Assembly (NCBI RefSeq): GCF_002258315.1
Contig: NZ_NOYD01000050.1
Location: forward strand, 124,001-188,000
Reading direction: 5' to 3'
Origin: Rhodococcus sp. 06-462-5
Lineage (GTDB): Bacteria; Actinomycetota; Actinomycetes; Mycobacteriales; Mycobacteriaceae
DNA length: 64,000 nt
In this document: piece by piece, positions 38,299 through 46,578 of the stretch
Numbering within the stretch: the first letter of the stretch is position 1
Layout of the letters: each line of letters opens with the position of its first letter
Notes under the pieces: generated by a model
Seen by the model: the letters and a program-made list of their open reading frames with translations, nothing else
Databases searched by the model: none
What the model was told of the DNA's origin: nothing
Translations under genes and position numbers: made by a program

Positions 38299-38397
38299 GC
38301 AGGAGTGGAGCCTGCAGGAACGACCGATAGGGCAGGAGTGAAGCCTGCAGGAACGACCGTCAGGGCAGGAGCGGAGCCTGCAGGAACGACCGATAGG
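38299..38397. repeat. Three 33-bp tandem repeats with internal hairpins
   Basis: Units at 38299-38331, 38332-38364 and 38365-38397 differ from each other at two to four positions. Each contains GCAGG, seven bases and then CCTGC, a short hairpin, followed by a conserved GAACGACCG. The array begins 7 bp after the lppL stop and ends 14 bp before the next gene. Because 33 is a multiple of three it is also open in one frame, but no start or coding context supports translation. Confidence 0.85.
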
Positions 38398-38411
38398 GAC
38401 TGAGGAGGCAT

Positions 38412-38672
38412 GTGAACGCACACGAGGGTTCGGCACCTGGCCGCGCGAAGATGCCCGTCGGATGGGAAGTGTCGCCGTCCGATGATTGGGAGTACGTGCC
38501 GTTGCGGTTGCCGCCGGATGTGACCCGTGTGACGGCCTCGATGCGTCTGGCGATTCAGGCGGAGTTCGGCGGCTGGGAACTGTCGCGGGTTCGCCTCTAC
38601 ACCGATGGCAGCAGGCGAGTGCTGCTCAAACGCAAGAAGACCGCGCATCACATCCCTGAGCCGGGAATCTGA
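38412..38672 (+). CDS. DUF5703 family protein
   Basis: An 86-residue small protein matching the DUF5703 pattern: [52 protein letters not shown]. It has no cysteines, signal peptide or membrane segment. The function is unknown. GTG at 38412 follows AGGAGG closely (3 nt), and the ATG at 38451 (MPVGWEV) is an alternative with a poorer ribosome-binding site. It lies between the tandem repeats and pyrD, 83 bp before pyrD. Confidence 0.8.
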   Translation: MNAHEGSAPGRAKMPVGWEVSPSDDWEYVPLRLPPDVTRVTASMRLAIQAEFGGWELSRVRLYTDGSRRVLLKRKKTAHHIPEPGI

Positions 38673-38755
38673 GCGTCTCGCAGTACTGTTCTGACCGCAC
38701 GATCGTCGAATCACAGCATGAGTTCGACCGAGCCAGATCGACCGGAGAGAAGACC

Positions 38756-39838
38756 GTGGGAGACCGTCTGTACCGCGTCCTGTTGCGCCTTATGTTCCTC
38801 GTGCCACCGGAGAGGATTCACCACCTGGCGTTCGGTGTGCTTCGCGCGGTCGCCGTCGTGCCTCCGCTCCGCTACCTGGCACAGAAGATGTTCGTGGTCG
38901 ACGATCCCCGGCTGCGCTCGACGGTGTTCGGCGTCGACTTCCCGGCCCCGCTCGGTCTCGCGGCCGGCTTCGACAAGAATGCCGACGGAATCGATGCGTG
39001 GGGGCCGATCGGATTCGGTTTCGCCGAGATCGGCACAGTGACCGCGCAGAGCCAGCCGGGCAATCCGACTCCGCGACTGTTCCGGTTGCCCGCGGACCGC
39101 GCCATCGTCAACCGCATGGGCTTCAACAACCACGGTGCCGACCACGCCGCGCAGCGTGTCCGTGCCAGGCGCACCGGTATCCCGATCGGTGCCAACATCG
39201 GCAAGACCAAGATCGTCGAGCCGGCCGGTGCTGCCGCGGACTACACGGCCAGCGCCCGGCTTCTGGGCCCGTTGGCGGACTTCGTGGTCGTCAACGTCAG
39301 CTCCCCCAACACCCCTGGCCTGCGTGACCTCCAGGCCGTGGAATCGCTGCGGCCGATCCTGGTGGCGGTGCAGTCCGTGGTGACGGTTCCGGTACTGGTC
39401 AAGATCGCCCCCGACCTGTCCGACGAGGACATCGACGCCGTGGCCGATCTGGCCGTCGAACTCGGTCTCGACGGGATCGTGGCCACCAACACCACGATCT
39501 CTCGCACCGGTCTGCGCACTGCCGCCGACGTGGTCACCGCAGCAGGAGCAGGCGGCCTGTCCGGTGCTCCGCTGGCCGACCGCTCGCTCGAGGTACTGCG
39601 ACGCCTCTACCGCCGAGTGGGTACGCGTCTGACGCTGGTCTCCGTCGGCGGAATCGAGACCGAGGCGCAGGCATGGGAACGCATCACCGCGGGGGCGTCG
39701 CTGGTGCAGGGCTACACCGGGTTCATCTACGGCGGCCCGTTGTGGATCAAGAACATTCACCGCGGACTGGCCGCTCGGCTCGAGCAACACGGGTTCGCCA
39801 CGATCGCCGACGCGGTGGGCTCGGCGAACAAGCCCTGA
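38756..39838 (+). CDS. pyrD: Dihydroorotate dehydrogenase (quinone) PyrD
   Basis: Class 2 dihydroorotate dehydrogenase, a membrane-associated flavoprotein of pyrimidine synthesis, 360 residues. The N-terminal amphipathic helix ([27 protein letters not shown]) is the quinone-binding element of class 2. The FMN barrel has [12 protein letters not shown], the catalytic serine in [14 protein letters not shown] and the phosphate-binding [23 protein letters not shown] at 38756 has GGAGAGAA just upstream. A convergent terminator follows. Corresponds to Rv2139. Confidence 0.96.
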   Translation: MGDRLYRVLLRLMFLVPPERIHHLAFGVLRAVAVVPPLRYLAQKMFVVDDPRLRSTVFGVDFPAPLGLAAGFDKNADGIDAWGPIGFGFAEIGTVTAQSQPGNPTPRLFRLPADRAIVNRMGFNNHGADHAAQRVRARRTGIPIGANIGKTKIVEPAGAAADYTASARLLGPLADFVVVNVSSPNTPGLRDLQAVESLRPILVAVQSVVTVPVLVKIAPDLSDEDIDAVADLAVELGLDGIVATNTTISRTGLRTAADVVTAAGAGGLSGAPLADRSLEVLRRLYRRVGTRLTLVSVGGIETEAQAWERITAGASLVQGYTGFIYGGPLWIKNIHRGLAARLEQHGFATIADAVGSANKP

Positions 39839-39840
39839 AG

Positions 39841-39877
39841 CGTCGGGTGTCGGGAAATGGGTTTCCGACACCCGACG
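39841..39877. terminator. Hairpin between pyrD and the PEBP gene
   Basis: Thirteen perfectly paired bases, CGTCGGGTGTCGG and CCGACACCCGACG, extend with three A-T pairs past one bulged G to a TGGG loop. It begins 3 nt after the pyrD stop and ends 8 nt before the stop of the convergent gene, so it can terminate transcription from both sides. Confidence 0.75.
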
Positions 39878-39884
39878 ACCGAGC

Positions 39885-40412
39885 TCAGGCCTCGTAGATG
39901 CCGGTGAGGACCGCACGACCGATGGCGTGCGAGAACAGATTGAAGCCGAGGTAGGCCGGGGTGGCCGTCTCGTCCACTTCGAGCCGTTCGACGTCCACCG
40001 CGTGAACCACGATGAAGTACCGGTGCGGGCCGTGGCCTGCGGGCGGTGCAGCACCGATGTAGCGGAACAGTCCTGCATCGTTCTTCAGCGTCACCGCGGT
40101 GCTGGGTACCCCGGTCCCGCCGTCGTCGCCCGCGCCGGACACCAGCGATGTCGTCTCGACGGGGATGTTCGCCACTGCCCAGTGCCAGAAGCCGGATGCC
40201 GTCGGCGCGTCGGGGTCGTAGACGGTGACGGCGAAGCTCTTGGTGCCCTCGGGGAATCCGGACCAGGACAGCTGCGGGGAGTTGTCGTGTCCACCGGCTC
40301 CCATGATCCCACTGACCTGCTGAGCGGCCAGTGTCTTGCCGTCCTCGACGTCCTCGGACGTCAACTCGAAGGACGGTAGGTCCGGAAGCGAGTCGTATGG
40401 GTTGTACGCCAC
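39885..40412 (-). CDS. YbhB/YbcL-type PEBP (Raf kinase inhibitor-like) protein
   Basis: A 175-residue phosphatidylethanolamine-binding-protein homologue, corresponding to Rv2140c. Ligand-site segments are [35 protein letters not shown] and [14 protein letters not shown]. Bacterial members bind anionic small molecules and their cellular role is not settled. The ATG at 40412 has an AAAGGA ribosome-binding site. No signal peptide is present, so it is cytoplasmic. Downstream of the M20 peptidase gene on the same strand, with a 16-bp gap. Confidence 0.92.
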   Translation of the reverse strand: MAYNPYDSLPDLPSFELTSEDVEDGKTLAAQQVSGIMGAGGHDNSPQLSWSGFPEGTKSFAVTVYDPDAPTASGFWHWAVANIPVETTSLVSGAGDDGGTGVPSTAVTLKNDAGLFRYIGAAPPAGHGPHRYFIVVHAVDVERLEVDETATPAYLGFNLFSHAIGRAVLTGIYEA

Positions 40413-40428
40413 GATGGTTCCTTTCGTA

Positions 40429-41799
40429 TCAGCTGTGCAGCAAGAAGTGTTCGAGTACCTGTGTACCGAACTCCAACGATTCCACGGGTACTCGTTCGTC
40501 GATGCCGTGAAACAACGCCGCGAAATCCAGTTCCGGCGGCAACTTCAGCGGAGCGAAGCCGAAACAGCGAATACCGATGCGCGCGAATGCTTTTGCGTCG
40601 GTGCCACCGGAGAGCATGTAGGGAACGGTTCGACCGTTCGGATCGTGAGCCAACACTGCGTCGTTCATCGCATCGACGAGATCACCGTCGAAAGTGGTCT
40701 CGTACGGTTCCAGTTTCGTGATCCACTCGCGTTCGACGTTCGGGCCGATCAACTCGTCGACCTCCTTCTCGAAGGCAACCTGCCGCCCCGGCAACACTCG
40801 GCAGTCCACCACTGCCGTCGCCGTCTGCGGAATCACGTTGGCCTTGTAGCCGGCCGAGAGCATCGTCGGGTTCGCGGTGTCACGCAGCGTCGCTCCGACG
40901 ATGCGGGCGATGCTGCCGAGCTTGAGCAGGGTGCCGTCGATGTCCGGTGACGTCGGGTCGAAATCGAGCCCCGATTCCTCCGAGACCGCCTGCAGAAACT
41001 GCGAGACCGATTCGGTGAGCACCAGCGGGAACGTGTGATTGCCCAGTTTGGCCACTGCCTCGGCGAGGTAAGTCACGGCGTTGTCGTCGTGCAGGAACGA
41101 TCCGTGCCCGGCTCGCGCCTTTGCCGTCAGCCGCATCCACGCCAGGCTCTTCTCCGCCGTCTCGACCATGTAGAGCCGCTTCTCGGTGCCGTCCGGGCGG
41201 GCGACGGTCAGTGAGAACCCGCCGACCTCGCCTACTGCCTCGGTGACGCCCTCGAACAGATCCGGTCGGTTGTCGACCAACCAGTGCGATCCGTACTTGC
41301 CGCCCGCCTCCTCGTCCGCCAGGAACGCGAACAGGATGTCGCGGGGTGGGACGGTTCCGTTGGACTTGAACTGGCGGGCCAGCGCGAGGGCCATGCCGAC
41401 CATGTCCTTCATGTCCACTGCTCCCCGGCCCCACACGTACCCGTCCTCGACGGCCCCGGAGAACGGATGCACGCTCCAGTCGGCGGGTTCGGCGGGCACG
41501 ACGTCCAGGTGTCCGTGAACCAACAGCGCGCCGCGAGAGGAGTCCGCTCCGCGCAGCCACGCGAACACGTTCCCTCGACCGGGGGCACCGGATTCGACGT
41601 ACTCCGTCTCGTAGCCCACCTCCTCCAGCTTGCTCGCCACCCACTCGGCGCATTCCTTCTCGCGGACCGTGGTCTCGAGCTCTCCCGTGTTCGAGGTGTC
41701 GAAACGGATCAGGGAACTGACGAGATCCACGACTTCGTCGAGGGCAACGGTGGCGTCGATATCGGTTGTGTTTCCGGGGTTGCTCACATCGTTGGGCAC
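40429..41799 (-). CDS. M20-family metallopeptidase (dipeptidase-like)
   Basis: A 456-residue zinc peptidase of the M20/M25/M40 group, corresponding to Rv2141c. Metal ligands are in [41 protein letters not shown] and the C-terminal histidine of [24 protein letters not shown] region. The dimerisation (lid) domain lies between. It may act as an aminoacylase or dipeptidase. The GTG at 41799 has AGGA 8 nt upstream. No signal peptide is present, so a cytoplasmic location is expected. Confidence 0.92.
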   Translation of the reverse strand: MPNDVSNPGNTTDIDATVALDEVVDLVSSLIRFDTSNTGELETTVREKECAEWVASKLEEVGYETEYVESGAPGRGNVFAWLRGADSSRGALLVHGHLDVVPAEPADWSVHPFSGAVEDGYVWGRGAVDMKDMVGMALALARQFKSNGTVPPRDILFAFLADEEAGGKYGSHWLVDNRPDLFEGVTEAVGEVGGFSLTVARPDGTEKRLYMVETAEKSLAWMRLTAKARAGHGSFLHDDNAVTYLAEAVAKLGNHTFPLVLTESVSQFLQAVSEESGLDFDPTSPDIDGTLLKLGSIARIVGATLRDTANPTMLSAGYKANVIPQTATAVVDCRVLPGRQVAFEKEVDELIGPNVEREWITKLEPYETTFDGDLVDAMNDAVLAHDPNGRTVPYMLSGGTDAKAFARIGIRCFGFAPLKLPPELDFAALFHGIDERVPVESLEFGTQVLEHFLLHS

Positions 41800-41872
41800 A
41801 CGTCGTTCCTACCACCAGAATCCGCTCCGGGCACCATGAGAAACGGCCTCGAGCACGAACTGACGTGGGGAT

Positions 41873-41900
41873 TTGGGTTATCGGGAACCCGTCGGATAAT
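41873..41900 (+). promoter_or_regulatory. Possible promoter of tRNA-Leu
   Basis: TTGGGT (41873-41878) and GATAAT (41895-41900) are 16 nt apart in a locally AT-rich stretch. The expected transcript would start about 58 nt before the tRNA. The -35 is weak. Confidence 0.35.
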
Positions 41901-41964
41901 CTTACGCAGCACACAGCGGCCGGCTGTGAAAGCAACAAAAGAATATGCGGCAGAGGTCGCACTT

Positions 41965-42050
41965 GTCCGAGTGGCGGAATGGCAGACGCGCTAGCTTGAG
42001 GTGCTAGTGTCCTATTAACGGACGTGGGGGTTCAAGTCCCCCCTCGGACA
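41965..42050 (+). tRNA. tRNA-Leu (anticodon GAG)
   Basis: The 86-nt sequence folds as a type II tRNA. The acceptor stem is GTCCGAG with CTCGGAC, and the anticodon stem-loop is CTAGC-TTGAGGT-GCTAG giving anticodon GAG. There is a long variable arm (GTCC/GGAC) and a T-arm with GGGGG-TTCAAGT-CCCCC. The 3' CCA is not encoded. It should read CUC and CUU codons. Confidence 0.95.
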
Positions 42051-42111
42051 CCGTCTGAAAGATGTAGCCAGACAGAGATTTTCACAGATCTGAGTTGAGA
42101 CAGACGAAACG

Positions 42112-42142
42112 GACCCTGATTCTTCGGAATCGGGGTCTTTTT
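42112..42142 (+). terminator. Intrinsic terminator after tRNA-Leu
   Basis: An 11-bp stem (GACCCTGATTC and GAATCGGGGTC, one G-T pair) is closed by a TTCG tetraloop and followed by five T residues. It lies 62 nt after the tRNA and is a classic Rho-independent terminator. Confidence 0.85.
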
Positions 42143-42195
42143 CGTTCTGCACTCGCTTCGTTCGGCTCGAAGGGGCCGATGCTAGGAGACCGACG

Positions 42196-43656
42196 ATGAA
42201 CGCGATCGACCCGACCGATCTCGAGACGTGCCTGCGCGTGCTGAAGCAGGCCGCAGAGCTGGACAAGAACCATCCCGATTCGATCGCTGTGCAGCGCGCG
42301 TCCGGTGCCATGTTCAAGGACCTCAAGCGTGCTCGACGCGTCGCCGCGCGCAATGCCGTCAACGCGGCCGACCGTGCCGTCGTCGCCGCCACCGCAACAG
42401 GATCGCCTGACCGGATCGACGACGAGACAGCAGGGCTGTCCCTCACCTCTCGTGCCGAGGGAGACATCGCAGGCACGCTGATCAAGGCCCGTCCCTGCTA
42501 CATCTGCAAGCAGCGATACACCCACGTCGACTCGTTCTATCACCAGCTGTGCCCGGAGTGCGCGACGCTCAATCGCGGCAAGCGCAACGCTCGAACCGAC
42601 CTGTCCGGCCGGCGGGCGTTGCTGACCGGTGGTCGGGCCAAGATCGGCATGTACATCGCGCTTCGCCTGCTCCGCGACGGTGCGCACACCACGATCACCA
42701 CTCGTTTTCCCAACGATGCCGTACGGCGCTTCGCCGCGATGGACGACAGCGACCAGTGGCTGCACCGCCTGTGCGTCGTCGGTATCGATCTTCGCGACCC
42801 GGCTCAAGTTGTGGCACTTGCCGATTCGGTCGCGGCCGAGGGTCCGCTGGACATCCTGATCAACAACGCCGCACAGACCGTCAAGCGCTCCCCCGGTTCC
42901 TACAGTGCTCTGGCCGATGCCGAAGCCGAACCTCTGCCTGCGGCGCTGACCGAGGGCGCAGGACCGCAGCGGATCACGTTCGGCAAGACCAGCGATGCGC
43001 ATCCTGCGTCGCTCGCGAGTTCGTTGCCTGCCACCGCGATCGGCGGCAGGCCGGCCGCTGCACTCAGTGCCGACGACGTGGCCTCGTTGGCCATGGTGGC
43101 CGGTTCCGTGACGGCCGAGAGGATCGAGAGCGGGCTCGCCATCGATGCCGGCGGACTGGTACCCGATCTCGCCGAGACCAACAGCTGGATCCACACCGTC
43201 GAACAGGTGGACCCGGTCGAACTGCTCGAGGTGCAGCTCTGTAATTCCGTTGCACCCTTCATCCTGGTCTCGCGGCTCCGCACCGCGATGGAAGCCTCGG
43301 ACGCGCGACGCAAGTACGTCGTGAACGTCTCGGCCATGGAGGGCCAGTTCGGCCGCGCCTACAAGGGACCGGGTCATCCCCACACCAACATGGCCAAGGC
43401 CGCACTGAACATGCTCACGCGCACCAGCGCGAAGGAGATGCTCGAGAGCGGAATCCTGATGACCGCCGTCGACACCGGTTGGATCACCGACGAACGACCA
43501 CACCCCACCAAGATGCGGCTCGCCGACGAGGGTTTCCATGCTCCACTCGACCTGGTGGACGGTGCTGCTCGAGTGTACGACCCGATCGTGCAAGGAGAAC
43601 TCGGAGTGGATCTGTACGGCTCCTTCCTCAAGGATTACCAGCCGTCACCCTGGTGA
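42196..43656 (+). CDS. Zinc-ribbon SDR-family oxidoreductase
   Basis: A 486-residue protein in two parts. The first 135 residues are helical and contain C101-x2-C104 and C119-x2-C122 (RPCYICKQRYTHVDSFYHQLCPECA), which look like a zinc ribbon. The rest is a short-chain dehydrogenase fold with ALLTGGRAKIGMYIALRL as the nucleotide-binding loop and LDILINNAAQT. The glycine motif is atypical, and the usual YxxxK is replaced by HPHTNMAKAALNM with no tyrosine four residues before the lysine. The catalytic serine is in VNVSAMEG. A role as a reductase is likely but the chemistry may be altered. GGAG lies 7 nt before the ATG. Confidence 0.82.
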   Translation: MNAIDPTDLETCLRVLKQAAELDKNHPDSIAVQRASGAMFKDLKRARRVAARNAVNAADRAVVAATATGSPDRIDDETAGLSLTSRAEGDIAGTLIKARPCYICKQRYTHVDSFYHQLCPECATLNRGKRNARTDLSGRRALLTGGRAKIGMYIALRLLRDGAHTTITTRFPNDAVRRFAAMDDSDQWLHRLCVVGIDLRDPAQVVALADSVAAEGPLDILINNAAQTVKRSPGSYSALADAEAEPLPAALTEGAGPQRITFGKTSDAHPASLASSLPATAIGGRPAAALSADDVASLAMVAGSVTAERIESGLAIDAGGLVPDLAETNSWIHTVEQVDPVELLEVQLCNSVAPFILVSRLRTAMEASDARRKYVVNVSAMEGQFGRAYKGPGHPHTNMAKAALNMLTRTSAKEMLESGILMTAVDTGWITDERPHPTKMRLADEGFHAPLDLVDGAARVYDPIVQGELGVDLYGSFLKDYQPSPW

Positions 43657-43761
43657 TTTTCGCGTGCGTCCCCCTCGGCGAACGCCGACTGCGATACTCG
43701 TAGGCCGAAGTCGTTGCGCGCGAGCGAACGGCCCTTCTTCACGCACCGATAGGCGGTCACC

Positions 43762-45258
43762 ATGGGCGAGGACGTCGAGCGCCGTAAGTTCACCCGGCAG
43801 GACCGGCACGAGTTTCGCCAGAAGGTCCAGGACTGTCTCGACGCGCTGGCGATCATGCTCGCCGACGAGACCTTCCACGTCGGCGAACCGCAGATCGGCA
43901 TGGAGATCGAGCTCAATCTCGTCGACGACGACATGGAGCCGTCGATGGCCAACGCGGCGGTGCTCGACGCCATCGCCGACCCCGACTATCAGACCGAGCT
44001 CGGCCAGTTCAACATCGAGATCAACGTCGACCCTCGACCACTGCGCGGTGCCTCGATCGCCGAGTTGGAGACGGACCTGCGCAGATCGCTCAATGCAGCG
44101 GACGAACGCGCCCGCACCTCGGGTAGTCGTCTCGCCATGATCGGCATGCTCCCGACTCTGGACGAGGAGCACTTCGAGCACCGGTGGCTCTCGGCGAATC
44201 CGCGCTACGACCTGCTCAACCAACAGATCTTCGCCGCGCGCGGCGAAGACATCGAACTCAGGATCGGCGGAGTCCGGCTGCCCGGTGCCGCGGCCGCCGA
44301 GGACCTCGACATCGTGACCGACACGATTCTCCCCGAGGCAGCCTGCACGTCGGTTCAGCTGCACCTGCAAGTTGCTCCGGACGAGTTCGCGTCGTATTGG
44401 AATGCCGCGCAGGCTCTTTCGGGCGTACAGGTGGCACTCGCCGCCAACTCGCCGTTCTTCGCCGGTCGCGCGCTGTGGCACGAGACTCGCATTCCGTTGT
44501 TCGAGCAGGCCACCGACACCAGACCGCAGGAGCTCAAGAATCAGGGAGTCCGGCCGCGGGTGTGGTTCGGCGAACGGTGGATCACCTCGATCTTCGATCT
44601 GTTCGAGGAGAATTCGCGCTACTTCCCTGCGTTGCTGCCCGTCTGCAGCGAGGAGGACCCCAAGGCAGCGCTGGCCGAGGGCAAGACACCGTCGCTGTCC
44701 GAACTGCGCATGCACAACGGAACCGTCTACCGCTGGAACCGGCCGATCTACGATCGGTCCGGCGACGGCCACCACATCCGGCTCGAGAACCGCGTTCTCC
44801 CGGCGGGACCGTCGGTGGTCGACACTCTCGCCGACGCGGCGTTCTACTACGGCACCGTCCGCGCGCTGGCCGACGCCGACCGCCCGCTGTGGTCTCAGAT
44901 GTCGTTCGACGCGGCCGAGGAGAACGTGCACTCCGCCGCCCGCGGCGGGTTCGATTCGATGCTCTACTGGCCGGAGGTGGGCTGGGTGAGTCCGCAGGAA
45001 CTGGTGCTGCGTCGACTGTTGCCACTGGCCGACGCCGGGTTGGCCGCCTACGGCGTGGACGCGACCGTCCGCGACCGATATCTCGGGGTGATCGAAGCGC
45101 GGTGCCTGGCCAAGCAGTCCGGCTCGGTGTGGCAGCGCAACGCCGTCGTGGCCCGTGAACGCGCCGGTGAGAAGCGCGATCGCGCACTCGCCGGAATGCT
45201 CGGTGACTACGTCACGCTCATGAATGCCGGAGAACCCGTGCACACCTGGACGAACTGA
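43762..45258 (+). CDS. GCS2-type glutamate-cysteine ligase family protein
   Basis: A 498-residue carboxylate-amine ligase of the GCS2 type. Conserved segments are IGMEIELNLVDDDMEP near the N-terminus, FNIEINVDPRPL, ANSPFFAGRALWHETRIPLFEQATDTR and LENRVLPAGPSVVD. These are metal- and ATP-binding regions of the glutamine-synthetase-like fold. It is longer than EgtA and differs from it, so I do not assign it to ergothioneine synthesis. Since the organism makes mycothiol, glutathione synthesis is not expected, and the product is open. The ATG at 43762 has a modest ribosome-binding site (AGGCGG). Confidence 0.8.
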   Translation: MGEDVERRKFTRQDRHEFRQKVQDCLDALAIMLADETFHVGEPQIGMEIELNLVDDDMEPSMANAAVLDAIADPDYQTELGQFNIEINVDPRPLRGASIAELETDLRRSLNAADERARTSGSRLAMIGMLPTLDEEHFEHRWLSANPRYDLLNQQIFAARGEDIELRIGGVRLPGAAAAEDLDIVTDTILPEAACTSVQLHLQVAPDEFASYWNAAQALSGVQVALAANSPFFAGRALWHETRIPLFEQATDTRPQELKNQGVRPRVWFGERWITSIFDLFEENSRYFPALLPVCSEEDPKAALAEGKTPSLSELRMHNGTVYRWNRPIYDRSGDGHHIRLENRVLPAGPSVVDTLADAAFYYGTVRALADADRPLWSQMSFDAAEENVHSAARGGFDSMLYWPEVGWVSPQELVLRRLLPLADAGLAAYGVDATVRDRYLGVIEARCLAKQSGSVWQRNAVVARERAGEKRDRALAGMLGDYVTLMNAGEPVHTWTN

Positions 45259-45289
45259 CGGCGCGTCGACTCGCCGGGGTGACCCGCGT

Positions 45290-45295
45290 TAGTGT
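45290..45295 (+). promoter_or_regulatory. Putative -10 box for the enoyl-reductase-like gene
   Basis: TAGTGT ends 7 nt before the ATG at 45303; no ribosome-binding site is present there. Confidence 0.45.
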
Positions 45296-45302
45296 CGCTG
45301 GT

Positions 45303-46568
45303 ATGAACTCGCCTGCATCCGACTCGACCATCGGCCCCGATCGCACTCACGACATCGTCGTCTACGGCGTCACCGGCTTCGTCGGGAAATTGACGGCCAA
45401 GTACCTTGCCGAGCACGCACCGGCCGACACCCGGATCGCCCTCGCAGGGCGCTCGCGGTCGCGGGTGGAGGCTGCGAGGAAGGATCTGGGCTCCAGGGCT
45501 CAGCAGTGGTCCGTTCTCGAGGCCGACGCCACCGACGTCGCATCACTCGAGGCCATGGCCCGATCGACCGAGGTCGTCATCACGACCGTCGGACCGTACG
45601 CGAAGTACGGCTTGGAATTGGCGACCGCGTGTGCCGAGGCCGGGACGGACTACGTCGACCTCACGGGCGAGGTCCTGTTCGCTCGAGAGAGCATCGACAC
45701 CAACCACGAGATCGCTCAGCGCACCGGAGCTCGCATCGTCCACTCGTGCGGCTTCGACTCCATCCCGTCCGACATCGGCGTACACGCCCTGTACGAGGCC
45801 GTGACCGCGGACGACGCCGGTGAGCTGACCGACACGACCCTGGTGGTCACGTCGATGTCCGGTGGGGTCAGCGGCGGCACCATCGACTCGCTGCGTGGGC
45901 AGATCGAGGCGATGAAGAAGGACAAGCGGGCCCGACGCATCGCCGCGCGGCCGTATTCGCTCAGTCCCGATCGCGGTCTCGAGCCGCAGCTCGGTCGCCA
46001 ACTCGACACCGTACTGATCGACGGCAAGAAGATCGACCCGAGCCTGCGCGGTTGGAAAGCACCGTTCGTGATGGCCTCGTACAACACACGAGTCGTCCGG
46101 CGCACCAACGCACTTCGCGACTGGGCCTACGGAAAGCAGTTCCGCTACAGCGAGGTCATGAGTGTCGGCTCGTCGTTCGCCAGCCCCGTCCTCGCCGGTG
46201 CTCTGTCCGCGGGGCTGTTCGTCGGCGTGTCGGCGATGACTGTGCTTCCGGCCAAGGTCCTCGACCGCATTCTGCCCAAGCCGGGCACCGGCCCCAGTGA
46301 AAAAGCCCGCGAGAAGGGACATTTCACGGTCGACCTGTACACCCTCACCACCTCCGGCGCGCGCTACCGGGCCCGGGTCAAGGCCTCGGGAGACCCCGGC
46401 TACAAGGCCACCGCGGTCATGTTGGCCGAGTCGGCACTCGCGCTCGTGCACGGTGGCGACGCCCTGCCCAAGGCCAGCGGAGTGCTTACTCCCGCCACTG
46501 CGATCGGCGACGTCCTCGTGGACCGTCTCAATGCCGCCGGAATGGAGATCTGGGCCAAGAGGAACTGA
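45303..46568 (+). CDS. Saccharopine dehydrogenase-like/trans-acting enoyl reductase protein
   Basis: A 421-residue protein of the family that includes mycobacterial Rv2449c and Rv2953 (trans-acting enoyl reductase of phthiocerol synthesis). A Rossmann motif VVYGVTGFVGKLTAKYLAEH opens the chain, followed by TTVGPYAKYGLELATACAEAGTDYVDLTGE and SCGFDSIPSDIGVHAL. A hydrophobic stretch around residue 300 (SPVLAGALSAGLFVGVSAMTVLP) could contact the membrane. The substrate here is unknown; a role in reducing lipid or polyketide intermediates is the nearest precedent. It converges with the transporter gene 10 bp away. Confidence 0.83.
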   Translation: MNSPASDSTIGPDRTHDIVVYGVTGFVGKLTAKYLAEHAPADTRIALAGRSRSRVEAARKDLGSRAQQWSVLEADATDVASLEAMARSTEVVITTVGPYAKYGLELATACAEAGTDYVDLTGEVLFARESIDTNHEIAQRTGARIVHSCGFDSIPSDIGVHALYEAVTADDAGELTDTTLVVTSMSGGVSGGTIDSLRGQIEAMKKDKRARRIAARPYSLSPDRGLEPQLGRQLDTVLIDGKKIDPSLRGWKAPFVMASYNTRVVRRTNALRDWAYGKQFRYSEVMSVGSSFASPVLAGALSAGLFVGVSAMTVLPAKVLDRILPKPGTGPSEKAREKGHFTVDLYTLTTSGARYRARVKASGDPGYKATAVMLAESALALVHGGDALPKASGVLTPATAIGDVLVDRLNAAGMEIWAKRN

Positions 46569-46578
46569 TCGACGGCCG

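Noticed and set aside
38299-38397. The 33-bp direct repeats as a CRISPR array
   Set aside because: The units are adjacent with no unique spacers and there are no cas genes in the window.
41965-42050. tRNA-Leu as an integrated-element attachment site
   Set aside because: No integrase, no second copy of the tRNA 3' end and no change in composition were found in the following genes.
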